The position numbers and the translations under genes were made by a program. A stretch of DNA of 42,183 bases from Chloroflexota bacterium. Its GTDB lineage: Bacteria > Chloroflexota > Limnocylindria > P2-11E. The notes below the pieces were generated by a model. That model ran no database searches, was not told where the DNA came from, and was given only the letters and a program-made list of their open reading frames with translations. The stretch lies in NCBI GenBank assembly GCA_016183435.1, contig JACPEQ010000042.1:1-42183 (forward strand). The letters are read 5' to 3'. This document shows positions 32,244 through 41,912 of the stretch, piece after piece; the first letter of the stretch is position 1, and each line of letters begins with the position of its first letter.

Positions 32244-32990
32244 GTGCTCGCCGTCGACAAGCCGAGCGGGTGGACCTCGCATGACGTCGTGGCGGTGATG
32301 CGGCGGATCCTCGGGACGAAGCGCGTCGGCCACGGTGGCACGCTGGATCCGCTCGCGACCGGTGTCCTGCCGATCCTCGTCGGTCCCGCGACCAAGTACG
32401 TGGACCGGCTGCACTCGGCACCGAAGGTGTACGCCGCGGCTGTGCGCTTCGGCATGGAGACCACGACCGATGACCGGGAGGGTCCCGCGCGGCGCGAGGC
32501 CGCCGTCCCGTCGCTCGGCGTGGGAGATCTCGACGCCGCGCTGCGGCCGTTCCGCGGCGAGATCTCGCAGGTGCCGCCTGACCGCTCGGCCGTGAAGGTC
32601 GAGGGGCGCCGGGCGTACGCCATCGCGCGCTCCGGCACGGAGGTGCGCCTGGAGCCGCGCACCGTACGCGTGGAGCGGCTGGCGATCGCGTCGTGGGCGC
32701 CGCCGCAGCTGCGGCTCCTCATCGTCTGCGGCTCGGGCACCTACGTCCGCTCGCTCGCGCGCGACATCGGGCGCAGCCTGGGCTCCGCCGCGCACCTCGG
32801 CGCGCTCCGGCGGCTCGCGGTCGGCGCGCTCACCGTCGATCGGGCGGCGGACGTCGGCAGGCTCCGTGCGGCGAACGCGGATGAGGCGACGGCCCTGCTC
32901 CGTCCCGCGGACGATCGCCTCCTCGATCTCGACCAACGCTTCCGCAGCGCCCCCGCGGGCGAGCTGCTCGGGGCATGGGAGGCCGCGTGA
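32244..32990 (+). CDS. truB: tRNA pseudouridine synthase B
   Basis: VDKPSGWTSHDVVAVMRRILGTKRVGHGGTLDPLATGVLPI. Confidence 0.95.
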   Translation: MLAVDKPSGWTSHDVVAVMRRILGTKRVGHGGTLDPLATGVLPILVGPATKYVDRLHSAPKVYAAAVRFGMETTTDDREGPARREAAVPSLGVGDLDAALRPFRGEISQVPPDRSAVKVEGRRAYAIARSGTEVRLEPRTVRVERLAIASWAPPQLRLLIVCGSGTYVRSLARDIGRSLGSAAHLGALRRLAVGALTVDRAADVGRLRAANADEATALLRPADDRLLDLDQRFRSAPAGELLGAWEAA

Positions 32991-34462
32991 AAGGGTTGAG
33001 CGCTCTGTCGCTCGACGCGAAGGTCGTCGGCGCGGTCGCCCTCCTTGACTGGGTACTGCTCTTCGGCAACCACACGATCGTGCAGGCGTCGCGCGACGCG
33101 CCGCTGTGGCAGCTCTTCCCGGGCCTCTGGGGCCCGGCGTGGCTGCTCGTCTGCGGCCTGCTCGCGGCGACGTACCCGCTCCGCGATCACCGGCTCGGGG
33201 TGCGCTTCAGTTCGCGCGGCCGGATCGTCCACTTCGCCGCGATCGTCACGTTCTTCGTGGTGATCCCGACCGTCGCCGCGGTCGTCCTCCGCGAGACGGG
33301 GAAGCCGTACACGTACGTGCACGACGGGGCGATCATGATCGAGGAGGCGGCGCGCAAGCTCGTTGCCGGCCAGAACCCGTACGTCGCGGACTACCTGGAC
33401 ACGCCGCTGTTCTACTGGCTCGTTGCCGGCCAGAACCCGTACGTCGCGGACTACCTGGACACGCCGCTGTTCTACTGGCCGATGATCAACAACCCCGCGC
33501 TCTACCACCTGACGTACTTCCCAGCGATGTTCCTGATCACGGTGCCGTTCGTCGTCGCCTTCGATCGCCTCGGCCTCGTGTTCGACCAGCGCTACCTCTA
33601 CCTGCCGGCGTTCCTGGCGACGGTCGCGATCGTCCCGCTGGTGATCCCGGCGAGCGCGGACCGCGTCCGGACGCTGGCGTACCGCCTCTCACTCGCGGCC
33701 GTCGTCGTCCTGCATCCGCAGCTCTTCCCGTTCGTCGCCGAGGGCCGCAACGACTTCTTCGTCCTGCTCTTCATCTTCATTGGGGTCGCGCTGCTCGTGC
33801 GCGAGCGACGCACGCTCGCATTCCTCGCGATCGCGGTCGCCGCCGCGTCGAAGCTGCACGCGGCTCCGCTGCTGCTCTTCGTGATCGCATACCTCTTCTG
33901 GTCGGACGGCTCGCCGCCGCTCGGCGCGCGCCTCGCGCGGCTCGCGCGGGCGACCTGGGCGGGTGCCTTCGTGCTCGCGGTGACCTTCACGCCGTTCCTG
34001 CTGAACGACTTCGGCGCCCTCTGGGACGACGTCGTCGCGTACAACGCGGGGGGCGCCGCATGGTCGTACCCCGTGTCCGGCATGGGTTTCTCGGCGATCC
34101 TGCGCGGGCTCGGCGTGATCTCGTATCCGCAGCAGGACTTCCCGTTCGCCGCGTTCCAGCTCGCGGCAGGGCTTCCGCTCATCGTGTGGTCGCTGCGGCG
34201 GCTGCGGCGCGACCCGCACATCGCGACGATGCTCCTCGGCTACGCGGTCACGCTCATGGCGTTCGTGTTCTTCGGTCGCTATCTCCACGGAAACCATCTC
34301 GGCTTCATCATCGCCGTCGCATCGCCGATCCCGTTCCTGCGGCCGCACCTCCTGCCGCGGCTCCTCGAGCGGATCCCGCTGCGCCGCCCCGCGGCACCCG
34401 TTCCGGCGGTCGCGGCCATGGCACCCGTCACCATCAACGACCCCGAGCCGCCCACCGCGTAG
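32987..34462 (+). CDS. Multi-pass membrane protein, possibly a GT87/DUF2029-like glycosyltransferase
   Basis: GTG 32987 overlaps truB stop; polytopic, with EEAARKLVAGQNPYVADY and VVVLHPQLFPFVAEGRNDFFVLLFIF. Confidence 0.75.
   Translation: MKGLSALSLDAKVVGAVALLDWVLLFGNHTIVQASRDAPLWQLFPGLWGPAWLLVCGLLAATYPLRDHRLGVRFSSRGRIVHFAAIVTFFVVIPTVAAVVLRETGKPYTYVHDGAIMIEEAARKLVAGQNPYVADYLDTPLFYWLVAGQNPYVADYLDTPLFYWPMINNPALYHLTYFPAMFLITVPFVVAFDRLGLVFDQRYLYLPAFLATVAIVPLVIPASADRVRTLAYRLSLAAVVVLHPQLFPFVAEGRNDFFVLLFIFIGVALLVRERRTLAFLAIAVAAASKLHAAPLLLFVIAYLFWSDGSPPLGARLARLARATWAGAFVLAVTFTPFLLNDFGALWDDVVAYNAGGAAWSYPVSGMGFSAILRGLGVISYPQQDFPFAAFQLAAGLPLIVWSLRRLRRDPHIATMLLGYAVTLMAFVFFGRYLHGNHLGFIIAVASPIPFLRPHLLPRLLERIPLRRPAAPVPAVAAMAPVTINDPEPPTA
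33358..33479 (+). repeat. Perfect 60-bp-period tandem duplication within the membrane protein
   Basis: 62 consecutive bases (33358-33419) match exactly at +60; encodes LVAGQNPYVADYLDTPLFYW twice. Confidence 0.98.
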
Positions 34463-34494
34463 CACACCCCAGCGCAGCACGTAGGCTCTCCGGG

Positions 34495-35430
34495 ATGCGC
34501 GTCCTCCATGGGTTCGATGCGTGGCCGGCCGGCCCGCTGCACCTCGCCATCGGCGTCTTCGACGGCGTGCACCGCGGCCATCAGCAGCTCATCGTGGTGC
34601 TGCGCACCGCCGCAGAGCGCGACGGCGCGCTGCCCATCGCGGCGACGTTCGACCCGCTGCCGATCCAGGTGCTCGCCCCCGGCGCGCCTCCCTCGGCGCT
34701 CACCGATGCGGCGGAGCGCGCGGAGCTGCTGGCACGCGCGGGAGCGGAGGCGGTCGTGCTCTTCCCGTCGAGCGCGTCGTTCCTGGGGATACCGGCGCGC
34801 GAGTTCGTCTCGCGGCTCGCCGCGGCGGGGGACGTACGCCGGATCGTGGTCGGCCCGGATTTCCATTTCGGTCATCAGCGCGAGGGGGACGTCGCGCTGC
34901 TGCGGCACCTCGGCGGCGAACGAGGCTGGACGGTCGAGGTGATCGCCCCGGTCATGGCGGACGGTACGGTCATCAGCTCGACGCGGATCCGCAACCTGCT
35001 CGTCGCCGGTGACGTGAAGGGTGCGGCGGAGCTGCTCGGCCGGCCATACGCCGTTCGCGGGCGGATCGCGCACGGCGACAAGCGCGGGCGAGCACTGGGC
35101 TATCCGACGATCAACGTGGCGACGCCCCCGGAGCGCCTGCTGCCGCGCGACGGCATCTACGCGACGTGGGTCGTAGTGGGCTCGGAACGCCGCCCGGCAG
35201 CCACGAGCCTGGGCGTGCGGCCGACGTTCGGGGCAGGCGAGCGGGTGCTCGAGTCGTTCATCCTCGATCTCTCGGCCGACCTCTACGGCGAGGACGTGGA
35301 GATGACCTTCGTGGAGCGCCTCCGCGACGAGCTGCGGTTCGAGACCCCCGAAGCGCTCGTCGAGCAGATCGCCCGGGACGTGGAGGCGACGAGGCAGGCG
35401 CTGGCGCCCGCGGCCAGAGGCGGCGCCTGA
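34495..35430 (+). CDS. ribF: Bifunctional riboflavin kinase/FAD synthetase
   Basis: [54 protein letters not shown] 34495. Confidence 0.95.
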   Translation: MRVLHGFDAWPAGPLHLAIGVFDGVHRGHQQLIVVLRTAAERDGALPIAATFDPLPIQVLAPGAPPSALTDAAERAELLARAGAEAVVLFPSSASFLGIPAREFVSRLAAAGDVRRIVVGPDFHFGHQREGDVALLRHLGGERGWTVEVIAPVMADGTVISSTRIRNLLVAGDVKGAAELLGRPYAVRGRIAHGDKRGRALGYPTINVATPPERLLPRDGIYATWVVVGSERRPAATSLGVRPTFGAGERVLESFILDLSADLYGEDVEMTFVERLRDELRFETPEALVEQIARDVEATRQALAPAARGGA

Positions 35431-35449
35431 AAGGCGACCGCCGGGAAGA
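35410..35449. repeat. 40-bp hairpin repeat, copy 2
   Basis: GCGGCCAGAGGCGGCGCC-tgaaa-GGCGACCGCCgGGAAGA; overlaps ribF stop and lies upstream of rpsO. Confidence 0.8.
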
Positions 35450-35454
35450 TCAAG

Positions 35455-35460
35455 TACACT
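35455..35460 (+). promoter_or_regulatory. Putative -10 TACACT upstream of rpsO
   Basis: AAGTACACTTCTGCC; same hexamer as upstream of rpmI. Confidence 0.35.
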
Positions 35461-35506
35461 TCTGCCTGAGAAACGACATCTAGGAATAGAGAGAAAGGAA
35501 CGACGG

Positions 35507-35770
35507 GTGCCGCTCCGACCCAAGAGCGACGTGATCCAGGGATTCCGGCAGCACGACAAGGACACAGGCTCGCCGGAGGTCCAGATCGCCGTCCTCACCG
35601 AACGCATCAAGCACCTCACCGAGCACCTGCGGCAGGCGAAGCACGACTCCGCCGGACGCCGCGGGCTGCTTCAGATGGTCGGCCAGCGTCGGCGCCTGCT
35701 CGCTTACCTTCACAGGAAGAGCCCGGAGCGATACCAGGACGTCATCGCGCGGCTCGAACTGCGTCGGTGA
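35507..35770 (+). CDS. rpsO: 30S ribosomal protein S15
   Basis: [55 protein letters not shown] start. Confidence 0.97.
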   Translation: MPLRPKSDVIQGFRQHDKDTGSPEVQIAVLTERIKHLTEHLRQAKHDSAGRRGLLQMVGQRRRLLAYLHRKSPERYQDVIARLELRR

Positions 35771-35803
35771 ACCAGTAGGGGGCGACACCCGCCCAGGTAG
35801 CTC

Positions 35804-38077
35804 ATGCCCATCACCAAGACGCAGACCACCATCAACGGGAAGCTCTTTGTGCTCGAGACCGGGAAGTACGCAGAGCAGGCCGGCGGTGCGGTCACCATCC
35901 AGTACGGCGACACGGTCGTCTTCGCCGCGGCCTCGGTCTCCGCCACCGTCCGCCCCGGTATCGACTTCTTCCCGCTCACCGTCGACTTCGAGGAGCGCCT
36001 CTATGCGGCCGGCAAGATCCCCGGATCCTTCCCGCGGCGCGAGGGCCGTCCCTCCGAGGAGGCGGTCCTCACCGCCCGGCTCGCCGACCGCCCGATCCGC
36101 CCGCTCTTCCCGAAGGGCTTCCGCAACGACACCCAGATCGTCATCTACGCGCTCTCCGCGGATCAGGAGCACGACCCCGACGTCCTCGCGGTGAACGCCG
36201 CGTCCGCCGCGCTGGCGATCTCGCCGGCGCCGTTCGGCGGGCCGATCGGGTGCGTTCGCGTGGGCACGGTCAACGGCAAGCTCACGCTGAACCCGACCAT
36301 CCCGCAGATGGAGCAGAGCGAGATGGACCTCGTCGTCGCGGGGACGCGCGACCGGGTGATGATGCTCGAGGCCGGCGCGAACGAAGTGCCCGAGGATCGC
36401 ATGATCGAGGCCATCGAGCTGGCACAGGCGGGCATCGCCGCCACGATCGACGTGCAGGAAGAGCTCGTGCGCCTGGTCGGCAAGCCGAAGATCCAGTGGA
36501 TCCCCGAGAAGGTCGAGGCCGGGAAGGACTCGCGCATCACTCGATACCTCGCGGACCGCATCCGCGCGAAGGTCCGCCATCCCGACAAGGCACAGCGCGA
36601 GGCGGGGCTCGACGAGGTCCGTCGAGAGGCCGTCGCCGCGCTCGCGACCGCCGACGGCGACATCAGCGAGGCCGACGTGGCGCTCACGTTCGACGCCCTT
36701 CTGAAGAACGAGGTCCGGCGCGCGATCCTCGAGGAGGGCATCCGTCCGGACGGGCGCGGCCTCACGGACATCCGGCAGCTCGACATCGAGGTCGGTCTCC
36801 TGCCGCGCACGCACGGCTCCGCGCTCTTCAAGCGCGGGCAGACGCAGATCCTGTCGGTGACGACGCTGGGCCCGACCGCGGACGAGCAGATCATCGACAC
36901 GCTCTCCCCGGTCGACTCCAAGCGATACATGCACCACTACAACTTCCCGCCGTTCTCCGTCGGCGAGGTCCGGCCGCTCCGTGGTGCGGGCCGCCGCGAG
37001 ATCGGACACGGCGCGCTCGCGGAGCGCGCCCTCGTGCCGGTGATCCCGACCAAGGAGGAGTTCCCCTACACGATCCGTGTCGTGAGCGAGACCTTCTCCT
37101 CGAACGGCTCGACGTCGATGGCGTCCACGTGCGGCTCGACGCTGTCGCTCATGGACGCCGGCGTGCCGATCAAGGCCATGATCGCAGGCATCTCCATCGG
37201 CCTGGTGACCGCCGATCCTCCCGGGGGGGCCCGGGAGGGCGATGACTTCCGCCTGCTCACCGACATCCAGGGCATGGAGGACAACTACGGCGACATGGAC
37301 TTCAAGGTGGCCGGCTCCGAGAAGGGCATCACCGGCATCCAGCTCGACATCAAGATCCATGGGCTCACGAAGGAGGTCGTCCGCGGCGCGATCAGGCAGG
37401 CACGCGAGGCGCGCATGACGATCCTCGAGACCATGCGGCGCGTCATCGACCGGCCGCGCGCGGAGCTCAGCCACTGGGCCCCGCGCATCGAGACCATCAA
37501 GATCCACCCGGACAAGATCCGCGAGGTCATCGGCCCCGGCGGCAAGATGATCCGGGCCATCCAGTCCGAGAGCGACTCCAACATCGAGGTCGAGGACGAC
37601 GGCACCGTCCGCATCACCGGCGCGAAGGCGGAAGGTCGCGAGAGGGCGAAGCAGATGATCCTCGGGCTCACGAAGGAGCCGGAGGTCGGCGAGGTCTACG
37701 ACGGCAAGGTGACGCGGATCATGTCGATCGGCGCGTTCGTGGAGTACCTCCCGGGCAAGGAGGGCCTCGTCCGCGTCTCCGAGCTCCCGGGGGAGCGTGT
37801 GAACCGCGTCGAGGACGTGGTCAAGGTCGGGGATGCGGTGAAGGTCAAGGTCGCCGAGGTCGACCGCCAGGGACGCGTGAACCTCTCGATGCGCAGCGTC
37901 GGCGAAGAGGGCACGCGGGCCTACGAGGAGCGTCAGCGCGCCGAGCGCGATCGCTACCGCACACGCGAGGGCGGGGACGGCGGCGAGCGCCGAGGGCCAC
38001 CCGGCGGGTTCCGCCGCGGCCCGGGTGGTCCCGGCGGCTTCGGCGGCCCGCGCCGCAGCGGGCCGCCCCGCGACTAG
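35804..38077 (+). CDS. pnp: Polyribonucleotide nucleotidyltransferase
   Basis: 757 aa; both PH-like domains, [26 protein letters not shown]1 domain. Confidence 0.97.
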   Translation: MPITKTQTTINGKLFVLETGKYAEQAGGAVTIQYGDTVVFAAASVSATVRPGIDFFPLTVDFEERLYAAGKIPGSFPRREGRPSEEAVLTARLADRPIRPLFPKGFRNDTQIVIYALSADQEHDPDVLAVNAASAALAISPAPFGGPIGCVRVGTVNGKLTLNPTIPQMEQSEMDLVVAGTRDRVMMLEAGANEVPEDRMIEAIELAQAGIAATIDVQEELVRLVGKPKIQWIPEKVEAGKDSRITRYLADRIRAKVRHPDKAQREAGLDEVRREAVAALATADGDISEADVALTFDALLKNEVRRAILEEGIRPDGRGLTDIRQLDIEVGLLPRTHGSALFKRGQTQILSVTTLGPTADEQIIDTLSPVDSKRYMHHYNFPPFSVGEVRPLRGAGRREIGHGALAERALVPVIPTKEEFPYTIRVVSETFSSNGSTSMASTCGSTLSLMDAGVPIKAMIAGISIGLVTADPPGGAREGDDFRLLTDIQGMEDNYGDMDFKVAGSEKGITGIQLDIKIHGLTKEVVRGAIRQAREARMTILETMRRVIDRPRAELSHWAPRIETIKIHPDKIREVIGPGGKMIRAIQSESDSNIEVEDDGTVRITGAKAEGRERAKQMILGLTKEPEVGEVYDGKVTRIMSIGAFVEYLPGKEGLVRVSELPGERVNRVEDVVKVGDAVKVKVAEVDRQGRVNLSMRSVGEEGTRAYEERQRAERDRYRTREGGDGGERRGPPGGFRRGPGGPGGFGGPRRSGPPRD
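37217..37238. repeat. Perfect 9-bp inverted repeat inside pnp
   Basis: CCTCCCGGG-GGGG-CCCGGGAGG. Confidence 0.8.
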
Positions 38078-38086
38078 GGCGCGGGC

Positions 38087-38908
38087 CTGGGAGGGCGCAA
38101 GCCCCGGACCGGCCTCGTCGTCACCGCTGACGACCTCGGGTACAGCCGGGGCGTCGACCGGGCGATCCTCGCCGCATACCGCGACGGGGTCGTGCGGTCG
38201 ACGTCGCTCCTCGTGACCTTCCCGCGCGCGCCCGAGGCGGCCGAGCTCGCACGCGCCGAGCGCGGCCTCGAGGTCGGGCTGCACCTGGACCTCGTCGAGG
38301 GAACGCCGGTCTCGGACCCCTCCGACGTGCCGACGCTCGTCGACGACGACGGGGCCTTCCTCGGACTGGCCCGGCTCTTCGCGCGCGTCGCCACCGGGCG
38401 CGTCCGCGTCGCCGAGATCGCGACCGAGGTCCGTGCGCAGGCGTCCCGCGCCCGCGACCTCGGGACGCCGGCACTGGCCTGGGACTCCCACCAGCACACC
38501 CACCTCTTCCCGCTCGTCGCGCGCGTCGTGGGTGGGATCGCGCGCGAGCAGAGGGTGCGGTGGCTGCGCCGCGCGTGGCCGCTCGGCGGGCCGCGTGGAT
38601 GGAAGGGCACCGCGCTCGGCCTCGCGACCGCGGCGAGCTTCTCCTTCCTCCGCACGGTGCCGGGCAACGACCGGCTCGTCGATCTCACGTTCCGCCGTCC
38701 GCCGGCCGATCCCGCGTGGGTCGGGCTCCTCGCCACACTGGAGGGCGTGGTGGAGGTCGTGACGCACCCGGGCCCGGCCGAGGGGGATCCGAACGACCGG
38801 ATCGCCACGCTCCGCGCGCGCGACCTCGCGCTGCTCACCGACCCGCTCCTGCGTCAGGCGCTCGGCGACGACATCGTGCGCTGGCGGCTACCGGTGAGAC
38901 CGGCGTGA
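38087..38908 (+). CDS. YdjC/ChbG-HpnK-like carbohydrate deacetylase
   Basis: GLVVTADDLGYSRGVDRAILAAYRDGVVRSTSLL, GLHLDLVEG, WDSHQHTHLFP; listed ORF (38192) omits the core, only upstream candidate start is CTG 38087. Confidence 0.85.
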   Translation: MGGRKPRTGLVVTADDLGYSRGVDRAILAAYRDGVVRSTSLLVTFPRAPEAAELARAERGLEVGLHLDLVEGTPVSDPSDVPTLVDDDGAFLGLARLFARVATGRVRVAEIATEVRAQASRARDLGTPALAWDSHQHTHLFPLVARVVGGIAREQRVRWLRRAWPLGGPRGWKGTALGLATAASFSFLRTVPGNDRLVDLTFRRPPADPAWVGLLATLEGVVEVVTHPGPAEGDPNDRIATLRARDLALLTDPLLRQALGDDIVRWRLPVRPA

Positions 38909-38916
38909 TGGGGGGT

Positions 38917-38946
38917 GGAAGGGGGGCGCAGCCCCCCTGCGAGGGA
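38917..38946. repeat. GC hairpin repeat between deacetylase and methyltransferase
   Basis: GGAAGGGGGGC-GCA-GCCCCCCTGCGAGGGA. Confidence 0.75.
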
Positions 38947-38948
38947 TA

Positions 38949-39620
38949 GTGCCGGGCTCCACGACCACGGCGGCGCTCGAGCGAGCCGTGCACCGATACC
39001 GCGGCGCGCCCTTCTTCGCGCGGATGTTCGTGCACGGGCGCGCGTTCCTCGCCGACATGGCGCGCGTCGAGGAGTACGTGCCGCGTCACGGCTTCATCGT
39101 CGACCTGGGGTGCGGCCACGGGCTGTTCGCGAACCTGCTCGTGGAGTCGAGTCCCATGCGGCGGGTGCTCGGGCTGGATCACGACGACCGCAAGATCGGG
39201 GTCGCTCGCGGCACGGTCGCTGGCCGGGAGAACCTGCGGTTCGAGGTCGCCGACATCGTCTCGGTGCCGCCGCCGCGGTGCGACGCGATCACGATCGTCG
39301 ATGTCCTCTACCTGATGACCCCAGAGGACCAGGAGCGCGTCCTGAAGGGCGCGGCCGCCGCGCTGAACGAAGGCGCGCCGCTGATCGTCTGGACGCAGGA
39401 GGCGCGGATCGATCCGCGCTACGCGCTCACTTACCTGCAGGAGACCATCTCGGTCAGCCTCGGCTTCACGCGCGGGCGGCACCGGCGGTTCCACTTCCCG
39501 TCGCGGGAGACCGCGCTCGCGATGCTCGAGCGCGCGGGGTTCAGGGCGGAGGTGATCGAGATGCGCCGCCGGCCGTACACCGACGTGCTGTACCTGGCGC
39601 GCAGGGCACCGGCGGCCTAA
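38949..39620 (+). CDS. Class I SAM-dependent methyltransferase
   Basis: FIVDLGCGHGLFANLL, VLGLDHDDRKIGVAR, AITIVDVLYLM. Confidence 0.9.
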   Translation: MPGSTTTAALERAVHRYRGAPFFARMFVHGRAFLADMARVEEYVPRHGFIVDLGCGHGLFANLLVESSPMRRVLGLDHDDRKIGVARGTVAGRENLRFEVADIVSVPPPRCDAITIVDVLYLMTPEDQERVLKGAAAALNEGAPLIVWTQEARIDPRYALTYLQETISVSLGFTRGRHRRFHFPSRETALAMLERAGFRAEVIEMRRRPYTDVLYLARRAPAA

Positions 39621-39639
39621 CGCGGATAATGGCCAGCGC

Positions 39640-40248
39640 ATGAGCGAAGCGCTCGCCGCCATCGCCACCGAGGTGCGCGAGTGCCGGGCCTGTCCTCTCT
39701 GGAGGACCGCCAAGCAGGGCGTCCCGGGCGAGGGGAGCGCCGAGAGCGGGATCCTCTTCCTGGGCGAGGCGCCGGGCTTCAACGAGGACCAGCAGGGACG
39801 CCCGTTCGTCGGCGCCGCGGGGCAGCTCCTCGACGAGCTCCTCGCCGGGATCGGCCTCGACCGCACGAAGGTCTTCATCACCAATGTCGTCCGGCACCGG
39901 CCGCCCGAGAACCGCGACCCGCTCCCCGCGGAGATCGCGGCCTGCGAGGTGTGGACCGCGAAGCAGCTCGCCGCGCTACGCCCGCGGGTGGTCGTCACGC
40001 TCGGCCGCTTCGCGATGGGGAAGTGGCTGCCCGGTGAGTCCATCTCGCGCATCCACGGCAAGCCGCGCGTCGTGGACGGCGTGACCGTCTTCCCGATGTT
40101 CCATCCGGCGGCGGCCCTGCGGTCGCCGTCGCTCCGTCCCGCGATGGTGGCCGACTTCGCCGCTCTCGCGATCTTCATCGCGACCGGTCCCGCCGTGGCG
40201 CCCGAAGCGCCCAAGCCGGCGGCCCAGATGACGCTGTTCGGTGGCTAG
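39640..40248 (+). CDS. Family 4 uracil-DNA glycosylase
   Basis: ECRACPLWRTAKQGVPGEG, LFLGEAPGFNEDQQGRPFVGAAGQLLDELL, ITNVVRHRPPENRDP, FHPAAAL. Confidence 0.93.
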   Translation: MSEALAAIATEVRECRACPLWRTAKQGVPGEGSAESGILFLGEAPGFNEDQQGRPFVGAAGQLLDELLAGIGLDRTKVFITNVVRHRPPENRDPLPAEIAACEVWTAKQLAALRPRVVVTLGRFAMGKWLPGESISRIHGKPRVVDGVTVFPMFHPAAALRSPSLRPAMVADFAALAIFIATGPAVAPEAPKPAAQMTLFGG

Positions 40249-41912
40249 TGGCTAGTCCTATCCGCATCGTCCCGCTCGGCGGCGTCGGCGAGATCGGGAA
40301 GAACATGCTCGCGCTTGAGCTCGGCGACGACATCCTCGTCGTCGACAGCGGCCTCATGTTCCCCGACGAGGAGATGCTCGGGATCGACCTCGTCATCCCC
40401 GACTTCCGTTACCTGCGCGAGCGAAGGTCGCGCGTCCGTGGCGTCCTGCTGACCCATGGGCACGAGGACCACGTGGGGGGACTCCCCTATCTCATGCGCG
40501 ACCTGCCCGATCTGCCGATCTACGGCACGAAGCTCACGCTCGGCCTGCTGCGCAGCAAGCTGAAGGAGCACCGCCTCGCGGAGCGAGCCGACCTGCGGGA
40601 GATCGCGCCGGGCACACCGTTCCAGGTAGGCAACGCGGCCTGCGACAGCTACACCGTCTGCCACAGCATCCCGGACGCGGTGGGGTTCACCATCGAGAGC
40701 GCCTTCGGGACGATCGTCCACTCCGGTGACTGGAAGTTCGACCACACGCCGGTCGACGGGAAGCAGACGGACTTCGCGCGCCTGGCCGCGATCGCCGCGA
40801 AAGGCGTGCTGCTGCTGCTCTCCGACTCGACGCGCGCCGAGAACGCCGGCTACACGCCCTCCGAGCGGCACGTCGGCGAGATCCTCGAGGGGATCATGTC
40901 CCGCGCGCCGGGCCGCGTCATCACGACGACGTTCGCGTCGAACATCTCGCGCATCAAGCAGATCGTCGACATCGCCGCGGCCTGGGGCCGCAAGACGGCG
41001 ATCATCGGCCGCTCGATGGAGAACTACACGCGGACCGCGCGCGAGCTCGGCTACCTCGACGTCCCCGCGGGTGCGCTGGTGCACCCGAATGAGATCGCGA
41101 AGGTCCCCGACAACGAGATCTCGATCATCACGACGGGCAGTCAGGGCGAGCCGACCAGCGCGCTCTCGCGCATGGCCCTCGGCGACCACCGGCACGTCGT
41201 CGTGAAGGACGGCGACACGGTCGTCATGTCCTCGAGCCCCATCCCCGGCAACGAAGAGCTCGTCAGCCGCACCGTGGACAACCTCTTCAAGCTCGGCGCG
41301 GAGGTCATCTACGAGGCCAATACGCGCCCGCACGTGTCCGGGCACGCGAGCCAGGAAGAGCTCAAGCTCATGCTGAACATCCTGCGGCCCGTCCACTTCA
41401 TCCCGATCCACGGCGAGTACCGGATGCTCGTGCGCCACGCGCGCATCGCGCTGGACCTCGGCGTCGCGCCGGAGAAGGCGTTCGTGATCACGAACGGCGA
41501 CGTCGTCGAGATCGGCGAGCGCGGCGCGCGCGTCGCCGACAAGGTCCCCGTCGGCCAGGTCTACGTGGACGGGCTCGGGGTGGGGGACGTCAGCCAGTCG
41601 GTGATGCGCGACCGCTGGTCGATCGGCAGCGACGGGATCTTCATGATCGTGGCGTCCATCGACCGCAACACCGGCCGCGTCGTGGCCGGCCCGGACATCG
41701 TCACGAAAGGCTTCGTCCCCGAGGAGGACTCCGCCGAGCTCATCGAGGGCGCGAAGCAGCGGATCCTCGAGGGGCTCGCCGAGGCGCAGACGGGCGACCA
41801 CCTCGCCGAGGTGGCCGCGCTGCGCGACGAGATCCACGGGACGGTGAGCAGGTACCTGTACGAGCGCACGAAGCGCCGCCCGATGGTGGTCCCCGTCCTC
41901 ATGCAGCTCTGA
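40248..41912 (+). CDS. Ribonuclease J
   Basis: IVPLGGVGEIGKNMLALE, LLTHGHEDHVGGLPYL, TTGSQGEP, FIPIHGEYRMLVRHA. Confidence 0.96.
   Translation: MASPIRIVPLGGVGEIGKNMLALELGDDILVVDSGLMFPDEEMLGIDLVIPDFRYLRERRSRVRGVLLTHGHEDHVGGLPYLMRDLPDLPIYGTKLTLGLLRSKLKEHRLAERADLREIAPGTPFQVGNAACDSYTVCHSIPDAVGFTIESAFGTIVHSGDWKFDHTPVDGKQTDFARLAAIAAKGVLLLLSDSTRAENAGYTPSERHVGEILEGIMSRAPGRVITTTFASNISRIKQIVDIAAAWGRKTAIIGRSMENYTRTARELGYLDVPAGALVHPNEIAKVPDNEISIITTGSQGEPTSALSRMALGDHRHVVVKDGDTVVMSSSPIPGNEELVSRTVDNLFKLGAEVIYEANTRPHVSGHASQEELKLMLNILRPVHFIPIHGEYRMLVRHARIALDLGVAPEKAFVITNGDVVEIGERGARVADKVPVGQVYVDGLGVGDVSQSVMRDRWSIGSDGIFMIVASIDRNTGRVVAGPDIVTKGFVPEEDSAELIEGAKQRILEGLAEAQTGDHLAEVAALRDEIHGTVSRYLYERTKRRPMVVPVLMQL

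Noticed and set aside
35480-38767. 1095-aa ORF on the minus strand opposite rpsO/pnp/ydjC
   Set aside because: Mirror ORF of high-GC coding sequence; composition is biased (D/R/E/L/H) with no recognisable domain, and the plus strand encodes clear PNPase and S15.
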